NCBI RefSeq assembly: GCF_025602895.1
Contig: NW_026516517.1
Span: forward strand, 1-27,241
Length of the DNA stretch: 27,241 nt
Origin: Polychytrium aggregatum
Lineage: Eukaryota; Chytridiomycota; Chytridiomycetes; Polychytriales
Reading direction: 5' to 3'
Below are positions 9,859-18,437 of the stretch, one piece after another (within the stretch, counting starts at the first letter, position 1; every line of letters begins with the position of its first letter). Position numbers and translations under genes: made by a program. Under the pieces are notes generated by a model. The model was not told the DNA's origin. It ran no database searches and saw nothing but the letters and a program-made list of their open reading frames with translations.

Positions 9859-9932
9859 GGTTTCGTGGTGTAGTTGGTTATCACGTGAGTCTAACACACT
9901 CAAGGTCTCCGGTTCGATCCCGGACGAAACCA
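9859..9932 (+). tRNA. tRNA-Val (anticodon AAC)
   Basis: Acceptor GGTTTCG pairs with CGAAACC (9925-9931), discriminator A at 9932. T8, the GTGTAGTTGGTTATCAC D arm, anticodon stem TGAGT/ACTCA with loop CTAACAC, and T arm TCCGG-TTCGATC-CCGGA are all present. There is no intron and no encoded CCA. No T run follows; the next tRNA begins seven bases later. Confidence 0.95.
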
Positions 9933-9939
9933 TTCTCTC

Positions 9940-10013
9940 GCTCCGCTAGCTCAGTTGGTTAGAGCGTGGTGCTAATAACGCCAAGGTCACAGGTTCGATC
10001 CCTGTGCGGAGCA
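9940..10013 (+). tRNA. tRNA-Ile (anticodon AAU)
   Basis: Acceptor GCTCCGC pairs with GCGGAGC (10006-10012), discriminator A at 10013. The D arm TAGCTCAGTTGGTTAGAGC, anticodon loop CTAATAA and T arm with GGTTCGATCC are close to the eukaryotic consensus. No intron and no CCA. Confidence 0.96.
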
Positions 10014-10018
10014 TTTTT
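10014..10018 (+). terminator. RNA polymerase III terminator (T5)
   Basis: Five Ts directly follow the discriminator of tRNA-Ile. It is the only T run of four or more after either tRNA, so it probably ends a common transcript. Confidence 0.8.
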
Positions 10019-11054
10019 GCTTCCCTTCTCATGTTTTCACTCCATTCCATCCATGTTTCCCATCCATTCTGATTGCCACACTCATTCCACTGCTGTGTTC
10101 ACATTCCTACTCTTGTTCTCTGTCTTCCTTCGTTCCTCCGTCTCTCATCGATCATCATCCACTCGCTCACGCCAGTATCTCCCATCTGCCACAGCCTCGA
10201 TCCATCCCACTGCATTTCATCCAGGCTCTCCACACCAACACCACTACACAGACACCATCTACAGCCACGGCGAATGGCATTCCATTATGCACCGAGATTG
10301 TTAGGCATCAATCGATTGAACAACCCTGTTCTGGCCCTCGCTGCCACTCGCATCGTCTGATTGTTGTCACATTCCCAGCCATATCCTGCCCACTCGTGTT
10401 GTGTTCCATTCACTCCTTCACGCCAGTCTGATCCCTGTCGTTTATCTTGACGGTCTTTGTCTCGTCAGTCATGGCTCGCTGGTCCAGCAACTCACGGTGG
10501 TGTCTTCCCACCAGATTGTCTGTGAATACATCTTCTCACTCCATTATCATCCTCGCTATCGCCAATGGCCATTGCCATCATCAGCTGAAACCAAACCTGA
10601 GTGCACATTCTATCCTCCCAGCGAGGCAGTACTCCAATGCATCCAAATCAGACATGCGTCAGTCGAGCCATGCCATCTGACTACTCACGCACATCCGCAG
10701 TACGTGGCGTCCTCCAACTCCAACTTATGTGGGATCGTGAGTGGATTAAGAGACCTGGCGATATATCCGGCTCCGCATAACGCAAATACATGGAGCATGA
10801 CCCGCTCCTTTCAACTACTTCGTTCCTCAAGATCGCCACACTCGCTGTCAAGGTGGGCCCGTCTCTGCTGCCTTGGTGCATTGGCAGCGATTACTCCGTT
10901 TGTCGTGGGCCTGTATCCTTGGACTGCTTGTGGCGCAGAGAAGTGATTCTCACATGACCGTGAAGCTTCTTCTTCATCTCCCACCACCGTTTGTCGCCCG
11001 CATCTGCAATCCTTGCCCCTCTCTGCACCCAGCGTGGACTCGAGCAATCCGCCG
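10019..11054. other. Intergenic region upstream of the TIR/NB-ARC/TPR gene
   Basis: C/T-rich sequence with no convincing gene. An open frame at 10401-10946 has no recognisable features. An ATATAT element at 10761-10766 could serve the downstream receptor; an ATG at 10954 is in another frame and would be an upstream ORF if transcribed. Confidence 0.45.
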
Positions 11055-14000
11055 ATGGATGTCTTGCACCGCGGCGCTGGCCCGACCGAGCCGCAACTCA
11101 GTGCCCAGCACAATAGCCCCACAGCATTTGCTTGCAATGTCCATGGTGCTCGCCACGATGTCTTCATTGCCTCTGGATGTGGGACCGACGCTTCGTCCGC
11201 AAAGGAAATCGAACGCTTGCTTATTTCTACGGCCTCTCGTCGCTTCAGTCGTCAGCCCCTGACCTTCCTCACCCCTGAGTGTGTTTCTATCCATGAATCT
11301 CAACCAAACGCCTGGATCGACGCCCTGTCCAGATGCCAGTGCATCGTCATTCTTCTCAGTTTGGAGGCCATTACGATCATGAAGGAGAAGGCCGTAATCG
11401 GTACTGACGACAAATTCCTCCATCTCATCAAGACTGTCACTGACCTCAAGAGCGAAAACAAAGAGCTGTCGCTCATTCTCCTGACCGTTGACTGTGTCAA
11501 TTTCGATATCAGTCAACCAGCACATACAGAGCTGAAGCTCCAACCCCTTCTGGATGCCACCAACCCTTTGCACGACCAGCTCGGGGCTGTCTTTCATGCC
11601 CTCGGCCAAGTCGAAAGACTCAGATACCGCCGCGATCGACCCCACCGTGCTATCTACTTCATCTCCAAGATCTTTGGCTGTATCAATCCGGATCCAGAAA
11701 CCAGCCGAAGCCTCTATCTAGAACATTGCAGCGACTGCTCTCTCCGGGTCGAGATATCCAACCTCGATGAGCTCTTGAAGCGAATCACCCGGACCGGCCG
11801 CGCAATCGTTTCTGGCAATAGTGGCATGGGGAAGACGGTTTTGGTTCGACAATTCCTGCACCTCCTGATGGGCACACTCCTCACCCACAACCGCTCCGAA
11901 CTTTATGACTTCAAACAGTCAACGGGCTGCACGAGCCCGCAATACTCCCGACTCTTCTGGATCCGCTGTGCGACCGAATGGACGGCCCTCGATTCCCTGG
12001 TCGCCATATTCCCAAAAGTGGACCCGAACACGGTCAAGGAATACGCCTCCCGCTTCTTTGCTGAAAACAAGTCCTATCTCCTCATCCTCGACGACGTCAA
12101 CGATATGTCTGTGCTGGATTCGCTCTTTCAGGGAGCGGCCGTTGCTGGTTTCGGTGGTGATGTCGTTGCAACGACCGAGCGAACGGCCGAAAGTGATGAC
12201 TCCTTCCTGACGGATCTGGGCAACAAGCTCAGTGATACTCGGCAGACCATCATCCCCCTCCAGCCTTGGTCTCTGTGGGCGTCGCTGCAGTATGTGTTTA
12301 ACCTCACCTACTTGGCGGAAATCATGTACAAAACACAAGGCTGGCGACCCCCCGCGATGCGCATTGTTGAGTACATCAACGGCCACCCTCTTGCTGCCCA
12401 GGTTCTTCCACTTGTGTGGAACTATCATGGATTTTCGATTGAGGAGCTCGAGGCAGACTTTGCCAAGACCCTGGCGGAGCATGATCCGCAGGACCCGATT
12501 CCTTCGTCGCTCAAGACCATCGTCAACATGTCCATGGCCGCCTTCATGAAGAAAGGCGACGAAGGTGTTGCAGCCTGTCGCCTATTTGGAGCTCTTTGCT
12601 TGGTCGGTCCTGATGCGATTCCCTCTCTTTTGACCGAGGAAATCATAAAGACAGTGGACATATCGTCCGATGGTGAGCTGTTTTCTAGATTCGTCCACCG
12701 TCACCAAGGCTCATGGCTGGCCCACAGACTCGCATTCGATCTGATTCATTTCGTATCCCTCTCGTGTGTGTTTTCGTTCTCATATATAGGATCGAGTCTG
12801 ATCCAAGTCATCTCTTCCAATGGACTGTTGAAACTTACAATGAGCAACCATTGCTTCATCCATGGTGCAATCGGAGCTCTCGTGTGGCGCTTCATCGACG
12901 AACATCCAGAAATCGATGGTGAAGCAATCAGGGGTGCCACCGGTCGCGCCCTCCTCTCCCTCTCCAATGCGGCGATTGCACTGGGGAACGAAACCAAAGA
13001 CCCCTCCGCCTCCTGCCCTTACGATCCTCCCCATGTTTCGCCCCTAGTGGATTACAGAGGGACCGTCTGGAGCAAGCAGCTGGATTTCTTTGCCGAGAGC
13101 GACCATGGAGACGCCTACGGACAGGTTTTGCATTATCAGATCGAGCTCAGCGCGGCCCAGCTGGCTCAGGCGAGGATGCAGTTCTCCAAAGCCATTTACT
13201 TTTATCAGGCGTCGCTCAAGCGTGCTCTTCGCACCCATGGCACAAAAGAACACATCGATATTGCTACGATATACCACTCGCTTGGAGATATTGCAAGATT
13301 CGAGGGGCGCATTGCCTCCGCCCAAGAATATTACATCGAAGCTTGCGCAATAGCAGAAAGAGTCCATCAAACCCGCAGAGACCCGTCTATTGCCCTCATG
13401 TTGCATCGCCTCGGAGCAATCGCTGCCTCCCAAGATCGCCTGGATGATGCCTTGCCACTCCTTCAAGAATCTCTTGATCTCACTACCGAACTGCTTGGAA
13501 CCCGAAGAGATCAGAGCGTCGCACACTTGCTTGCCCACATCGGCAACATCAACTTTTCGCAAGGACAATACAGCGATGCCTTCCGCCACCTCCGAGAGGC
13601 GCGGGATATCGCCGTCGAGTTTGACCCTGTAGGACGCACGGCCGAGGTTCGAGAGATTGTCAAGATGCTTGCAAGCGCCGCAGACCGTTTGGATTGGGTC
13701 GATGAAGCTTGCAAGCACCATCTCGAGCTCTTGAACATGTTCACAATCATTCATCACACATACGATCACCCTGATTGTGCTGACACTCTTGAAGACGTCT
13801 CCAGGACGTTCGACCGTAAGGGAGACTTGCATCAGGCCATCGATAAGCTTGAAATGGCCTTGCGAGTCCGTCTGAAGATTCATGTTGGAACGGACGATCC
13901 TGCGGTCGTCAAGACCCAGAGAAAGCTCGACGAGCTGAAGAAGCGCGAACGAGACGCCAAGTTCGCTCAGCAGCGCGATCTTTACTATCGTGTGTATTCC

Positions 14001-15446
14001 GATGCCGTGAAGGCCTGCGATGCTGGGAATCACGGGGCTGCAGTCGTAAATTTCGGCTTTTCGCTCGAACAGTGCCAGAACGCACATGGCTCCGCGAAGC
14101 ACCTCGATGCTGGGCAAATGTCATACATGATGGCTTTGGCAATGCTCGATCTTGGTCAGTCAGAAAAGTCGCTGACACATTTCCAAGATGCAATCGACAC
14201 TCTGGAAGAGGTGTGTGGAACTCGTGAAAGACAAGACATTGCCATCATATACGGATTCATGGGTACAGCGGCGGCAAGCCTGTCGCTTCGCAAAGACGTG
14301 ATGCGATACTTCAGCGAGGCCCTCGAGATGTTCATTCGGTCCCCTCCCGGAAGCGACTGTTTCTTTAGCTCGAGCGCTCTCATCAAGTCCGGCGACCTGT
14401 ATGGAAGCGTGATCCGCACTGTGTCGCCCGATCCATCCCCCGATGCTGTCGACGTCGGGATGCATATTCACCCCAAGAAGGAGCCATTGAGTGTTGCATC
14501 CTCTCTGGCCGGAATGGCGTCGGTAGCGGCCCTCAAGGGAAAGTTCCAAATTGCATATGATCTTTCCAAACAAGTGCTCTCTATCCTCATCACGGCGCAA
14601 GCTCCTGCCCTGCTGATTGCGAGAGCACATCACAATATGGGAATCGTGCTGCGATGCCTTGACCACAGAGGCGATGCATGGGAGCAACTGCAGCAAGCTC
14701 GGGATATCTATGTTGGCCTGCATGGCACAAGCGATCATCGGGATATTGCTCAGGTTCTGCACGAATTCGGCTGGCTTTTCCACGTCGCTGGCGATTTCGA
14801 TCGGGCTCTATCGAGCCACCAAGAAGCCCTCGCCATCATTGACAGAACCATGGCAAGTCAGGCAGGTGAAGATGCTGCCGATTTTCTGCGTGGGTGTGGC
14901 GAAAGCTCTCTCAAACTCGGACACCTCGACGAAGCCGCAGCATACCTGAACGAATCCCACGAGACTTTCACCGGCCTCTCGGACCTGAAGCTGAGTCTCG
15001 GGGGCTCATACACGCTCTGCGCCCTCGGTGACCTGAAGCGCACGCAGGGTCAGATCGATGATGCTACACGATTGTATGCGAACTCGATGGCCCAGGCTCA
15101 GGGGCTGATTGAATCCCGCACGCATCCCCTCATCGCAAGATGCTTGAGTGGGCTCGCCGAGATCGATATCTCAAGCCTCCGCTATCGCAAAGCACAAGGG
15201 CATCTCGAGGAAGCCGTGTCTATATTGTGTGCCTCAGTTCCTAATCATCCCGACACAGAGTCAGCCAAGTCACAGCTCGAGGAAATCCAGGTGGAGCTGG
15301 GCCGAAGCGAGACGGTCTCGTCTCTCGATGGAGGAGCCGACGAAGCCGGTGGCTCAAAGGCCGATAACGAGCCACCACATGTCCATGTCGTGGGCAGCAA
15401 CAAATCTCTGCAGACGGACCAGGAATCCGCCGAAGGGGGGCTTTAA
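11055..15446 (+). CDS. NOD-like receptor: TIR-like / NB-ARC-like / TPR (1,424 aa)
   Basis: The first in-frame ATG is 11055; stop TAA is 15444-15446. Residues ~34-150 look like TIR: HDVFIASG, then a helix, and CIVILLSLEA. Where receptor 1 has DNQFLE this protein has DDKFLH, so the presumed catalytic Glu is His123; its TIR may be non-enzymatic. NB-ARC-like ATPase: P-loop SGNSGMGKT (~253-260), Walker B SYLLILDDVND (~339-349), then a GHPLAAQVLP motif like the GLPLA of NB-ARC proteins and a winged-helix-like part ending near SNHCFIHG. From ~655 to ~1390 are many kinesin-light-chain-type TPRs of 42 residues. The tail is acidic and unstructured. An intron 12673-12789 (117 nt, GTGAGC...ATATATAG) is in frame and open, so an unspliced reading adds 39 hydrophobic residues. 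Apart from that the 4.4-kb frame is unbroken. Role inferred: nucleotide-switched sensor with TPR ligand binding. Confidence 0.85.
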   Translation: MDVLHRGAGPTEPQLSAQHNSPTAFACNVHGARHDVFIASGCGTDASSAKEIERLLISTASRRFSRQPLTFLTPECVSIHESQPNAWIDALSRCQCIVILLSLEAITIMKEKAVIGTDDKFLHLIKTVTDLKSENKELSLILLTVDCVNFDISQPAHTELKLQPLLDATNPLHDQLGAVFHALGQVERLRYRRDRPHRAIYFISKIFGCINPDPETSRSLYLEHCSDCSLRVEISNLDELLKRITRTGRAIVSGNSGMGKTVLVRQFLHLLMGTLLTHNRSELYDFKQSTGCTSPQYSRLFWIRCATEWTALDSLVAIFPKVDPNTVKEYASRFFAENKSYLLILDDVNDMSVLDSLFQGAAVAGFGGDVVATTERTAESDDSFLTDLGNKLSDTRQTIIPLQPWSLWASLQYVFNLTYLAEIMYKTQGWRPPAMRIVEYINGHPLAAQVLPLVWNYHGFSIEELEADFAKTLAEHDPQDPIPSSLKTIVNMSMAAFMKKGDEGVAACRLFGALCLVGPDAIPSLLTEEIIKTVDISSDGELFSRFVHRHQGSWLAHRLAFDLIHFVSLSCVFSFSYIGSSLIQVISSNGLLKLTMSNHCFIHGAIGALVWRFIDEHPEIDGEAIRGATGRALLSLSNAAIALGNETKDPSASCPYDPPHVSPLVDYRGTVWSKQLDFFAESDHGDAYGQVLHYQIELSAAQLAQARMQFSKAIYFYQASLKRALRTHGTKEHIDIATIYHSLGDIARFEGRIASAQEYYIEACAIAERVHQTRRDPSIALMLHRLGAIAASQDRLDDALPLLQESLDLTTELLGTRRDQSVAHLLAHIGNINFSQGQYSDAFRHLREARDIAVEFDPVGRTAEVREIVKMLASAADRLDWVDEACKHHLELLNMFTIIHHTYDHPDCADTLEDVSRTFDRKGDLHQAIDKLEMALRVRLKIHVGTDDPAVVKTQRKLDELKKRERDAKFAQQRDLYYRVYSDAVKACDAGNHGAAVVNFGFSLEQCQNAHGSAKHLDAGQMSYMMALAMLDLGQSEKSLTHFQDAIDTLEEVCGTRERQDIAIIYGFMGTAAASLSLRKDVMRYFSEALEMFIRSPPGSDCFFSSSALIKSGDLYGSVIRTVSPDPSPDAVDVGMHIHPKKEPLSVASSLAGMASVAALKGKFQIAYDLSKQVLSILITAQAPALLIARAHHNMGIVLRCLDHRGDAWEQLQQARDIYVGLHGTSDHRDIAQVLHEFGWLFHVAGDFDRALSSHQEALAIIDRTMASQAGEDAADFLRGCGESSLKLGHLDEAAAYLNESHETFTGLSDLKLSLGGSYTLCALGDLKRTQGQIDDATRLYANSMAQAQGLIESRTHPLIARCLSGLAEIDISSLRYRKAQGHLEEAVSILCASVPNHPDTESAKSQLEEIQVELGRSETVSSLDGGADEAGGSKADNEPPHVHVVGSNKSLQTDQESAEGGL
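12673..12789 (+). other. Probable in-frame intron in the TIR/NB-ARC/TPR gene
   Basis: Strong donor GTGAGC, CTGAT branch-like motif near 12740, pyrimidine-rich stretch and acceptor ATATATAG. Its length is divisible by three and it has no stop, so it is easily missed. Removing it joins TVDISSDG directly to SSLIQVISSNGLLK, which reads as a continuous winged-helix region. Confidence 0.7.
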
Positions 15447-16282
15447 GAACAAGAGCGGCATCGAGGACAGTGACTCGGTCTGTCTTGCAAGCACGGAAAC
15501 TGGGCTCCACGATCCAAAAGCGGCATCGCAAAACTAGCGTAGGTAGAAAGGGGGGGAATATTCGCGACATCGATGGCAGAGGCTCTTAACGATTGTTGCT
15601 CCTGATGCGGTGATGATATTCTTCCGCAAGATCGTCAGTATAGAGGCTCACATTCAGGTGTTGGATGGTTATGGAGACAACTTTGCACGCCTCTGGCTGC
15701 TGTCGAGCATCCGGTTCTCTCCCACACAACTCCCCGCTATTCCCATGGTGAACAAGACCGTGATCTCGTTCATGCCAGAGCCTGGCGACCACGGTGATCT
15801 TGAAACATCTGAGATGTCGGGATACATGAGGGCTGGCCCGGTCGTATCAGAAGTGCTGCTGCTGGCCATGTAGACGACGAAGGAGAGGGACGGCTAAAGG
15901 GGTGGGGCGAAGCTTTTGGAGGATGAGAGGAAAGTGGACTCTGCGAGGGCGAATGGAGATGATGGAGGAGACCCGAGAGCGGCCCAGTGTCTTCACTCAG
16001 AGGCCGCCAAAGTGATCCGGTCTATTTCTTGTGGCTTGGTCCATCTCATACTACGCCTACATACGGGCTATGGGCTATTGTCTTTGCAGCCTCCGCTCAA
16101 CGAGCCAAATTCAATCGATGCGACCAACATCCAAGCCAGTTCGACACTCGGTCTCTGTGATTGACCTGCACACCATGATCATGTGCCCCGGCTCCGCCAC
16201 CATTTCGATTCCTTGACTTTGTCACTTTGCTTGGGCCGGCTTGGCCTTTCATCCTCGCATCTTATACCCACATCGACGCATC
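15447..16282. other. Intergenic region before the intact Sel1 gene
   Basis: No convincing gene. Short overlapping frames on both strands near 15586-15873 lack protein features. The last 80 bases (GGCTTGG and pyrimidine-rich sequence) are probably the leader of the Sel1 gene. Confidence 0.4.
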
Positions 16283-17797
16283 ATGGCTGCCAGTGTCCGT
16301 ATCTCCTCAGACATGGCTCGACTGGCCACCAACGACCACAGCCCAGACATCTTCACCATCGTCTGCTGCAACGAGTGCTTCCAGCTTGCCCTCGACCTGG
16401 CCACCATCAAGACCCTCCTGCGGGTGTGCAAACGAGCCCATCCTCTCCTGAGCTCCAAGGTGGCTCGTTTACACAGCTGGTGCAGGAAGGCAGGCCTGTG
16501 TCGTCCTGACAGATCACCCCGAATCGTCCTCACCCCGAGCGACCAGATCTCCCTCTCGCTTCACTGCAAGGATCAGGCTGAAGCCGATCGATCCTGGCTC
16601 ATCGATCAAGCAGACCAAGGAAACGCATCGGCCTCATATCTCCTGGCCCGGGTTTTCCAAAGCGATGTCGGCAACAGAGTTGCGGTCGACGCCGAGCGGG
16701 TCGCCAAACAGCAGCAAATCTTCCACCTCCTCGAAGCAGCGGCCAAAGCCGATCATCCCATGGCGCAGTTCTATCTGGCCGAGTGTCACGTCTACGGCCG
16801 CGGTGTCGACCAAGACCACACCAAGGCCACCGGGCTCTATCGCAATCTTGCTGAGCGTGGATTCGCACAGGCTCAGATCGCCCTCGGTGAATGCTATGAG
16901 GCTGGCGAAGGTGTCGAACAAGATTTCAGCACAGCCATCGAATGGTACAGTCGGGCCGCAGACCAAGGCTGCGAAGATGGTCGACTCCATATCGTGTTCC
17001 TCCGTGGGTGGTTCTCATTCATCGGCCTTGGTGTCGAGCAGAGCGATGAAGTTGCCTTCAATCACTGGCAGGAAGTCAGCACCCAGTCCACCAACCCAGT
17101 CATCAAGACCATCGCCACCCACATGGTCGGATGGATGCATTACCTTGGCCGGGGTACCGAACGAGACGAGCAGAAGGGAATCAAGATCGTCCGCGATAGC
17201 AAGTCCAAGGAATTCCCGCTCGGAGAGGATAGTGGTCTTGCCGGATGGTACATAATCCCCTGCAGATCACCCGCATCGCACAAGTTTTATCGGTTGTGCC
17301 AGCTGGGATCGGAGCGAGACTGGCTCTGCAAGCACCTCGTGGCCGTGTGTTTGATCAACGGATTCGGAACGGCAGCGAACGCAGAGATGGCTGCGTGCAT
17401 CTTTGAGCAGCTTGCCAACGAAGGCCATGGCGACAGCCAGTTCAGGCTGGGGATGTGCTATCGGTATGGCTGGGGCGCACGGAAAAGTTACTCAAGGGCA
17501 ATTCGGTGGTTCCGCAAGGCAGCCGGCCTGGGGAACTCGTATGCACCGTGGATGGCCGGCCAGTGCTATCATTACGGATACGGAGTCACCACGAACTACG
17601 AAAAGGCAGCCAAGTGGTACCGCAGGTCCGCCAAGCGGGGCAACCGATATGGACAGTGGCAACTCGGCTACTGTTACAAGAATGGATTTGGCGTCAAGAG
17701 CGACATCGACAAGGCAAAATACTGGTACCGCAAGGCAGCCGACCAAGACTTTGATATCCCCGCCATCTCACTCAGAGAGCTTGAAAATGTACGCTAA
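16283..17797 (+). CDS. Sel1-repeat protein, intact copy (504 aa)
   Basis: ATG 16283, stop TAA 17795-17797, no intron. N-terminus (~15-60): SPDIFTIVCCN and TIKTLLRVCKRAHPLLSSK, a loose F-box-like pattern. The rest is a series of about seven to eight Sel1 repeats, e.g. YLAECHVYGRGVDQDHTKA, ALGECYEAGEGVEQDFSTA, GYGVTTNYEKAAKWY and GYCYKNGFGVKSDIDKAKYWY. Sel1-like repeat proteins act as adaptors; in fungi they include chitin synthase activators of the Chs4/Skt5 type, though no CaaX box or other Skt5 feature is visible here. There is no signal peptide or membrane segment, so it is likely cytosolic. Its paralogue at 7144-8711 is broken, leaving this as the one functional copy in the window. Binding partner unknown. 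Confidence 0.85.
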   Translation: MAASVRISSDMARLATNDHSPDIFTIVCCNECFQLALDLATIKTLLRVCKRAHPLLSSKVARLHSWCRKAGLCRPDRSPRIVLTPSDQISLSLHCKDQAEADRSWLIDQADQGNASASYLLARVFQSDVGNRVAVDAERVAKQQQIFHLLEAAAKADHPMAQFYLAECHVYGRGVDQDHTKATGLYRNLAERGFAQAQIALGECYEAGEGVEQDFSTAIEWYSRAADQGCEDGRLHIVFLRGWFSFIGLGVEQSDEVAFNHWQEVSTQSTNPVIKTIATHMVGWMHYLGRGTERDEQKGIKIVRDSKSKEFPLGEDSGLAGWYIIPCRSPASHKFYRLCQLGSERDWLCKHLVAVCLINGFGTAANAEMAACIFEQLANEGHGDSQFRLGMCYRYGWGARKSYSRAIRWFRKAAGLGNSYAPWMAGQCYHYGYGVTTNYEKAAKWYRRSAKRGNRYGQWQLGYCYKNGFGVKSDIDKAKYWYRKAADQDFDIPAISLRELENVR

Positions 17798-18437
17798 TCT
17801 GCAGTCCATGTGCTGCTATCGAACAAACAAGCAAGTGAAGCGTTTCATCCATTGCAAGCGCCCGAATGTCCACATCCAATGAACCTTCAGCGTGACACTC
17901 GCGAAGCGGCGATAGCTGAATGGAATTGTGTTTGACGCTCAATACATTCAATTCAGCCAATATAGAACACCGTGCTGCCCATTAAAATCGCTGATCTTGA
18001 TCAACCGAGAGTAGCATCGAATGGCTCGACAGCGAATGCTCGGCCGGCTATGGCCAGTGATGTTGTCGCACGCCTTGATTCCTGACACTCTCTGGAGAAC
18101 ACTGCGGCTGTTGATCAAGTAGAAATGTATTATCTCAGCCAATCCCACGAGGGAGTTGAGATTTCTTCTGGAAAGAAAAGCGAAAGGACAGAGCATGTTG
18201 CGCAAGTGCCAGTGGTTATTCCTCAAGAGCGCATTGGCCGTTTCTGAGCAAGGCACTCGCCAACCGAGAAGCAACGGAACATATGTCACCAAACAACAAA
18301 TCAAACCCGGCAAAGTGAAATTGAAGGATAGCAAAGAGAGACGAGGACTAGTTCGCTGGCTTTCTCAAGAGCAGCTCAAGGGCACACTCCGTCAAGGCGC
18401 TCGTGTCGGGCAAACTGGCTTGCTGGATGCGGTGCGA
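17798..18437. other. Convergent 3' intergenic region
   Basis: It lies between the plus-strand Sel1 gene and the minus-strand P450 gene and should contain both 3' UTRs. No convincing AATAAA or further gene seen; a minus-strand frame at 17948-18334 has no features. Confidence 0.45.
17972..18045 (+). repeat. Downstream flank shared by the two Sel1 copies (copy 2 side)
   Basis: Counterpart of 8875-8949 in the same orientation, about 175 bases past the stop codon of the intact gene. Confidence 0.6.

Noticed and set aside
10401..10946. Plus-strand open frame of 181 codons
   Set aside because: Its composition is that of C/T-rich intergenic DNA, with no protein-like pattern and no link to the downstream gene.
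11013..11054. Upstream extension of receptor 2
   Set aside because: The codon at 11013 is TTG; the first in-frame ATG is 11055, which still leaves a complete TIR-like domain.
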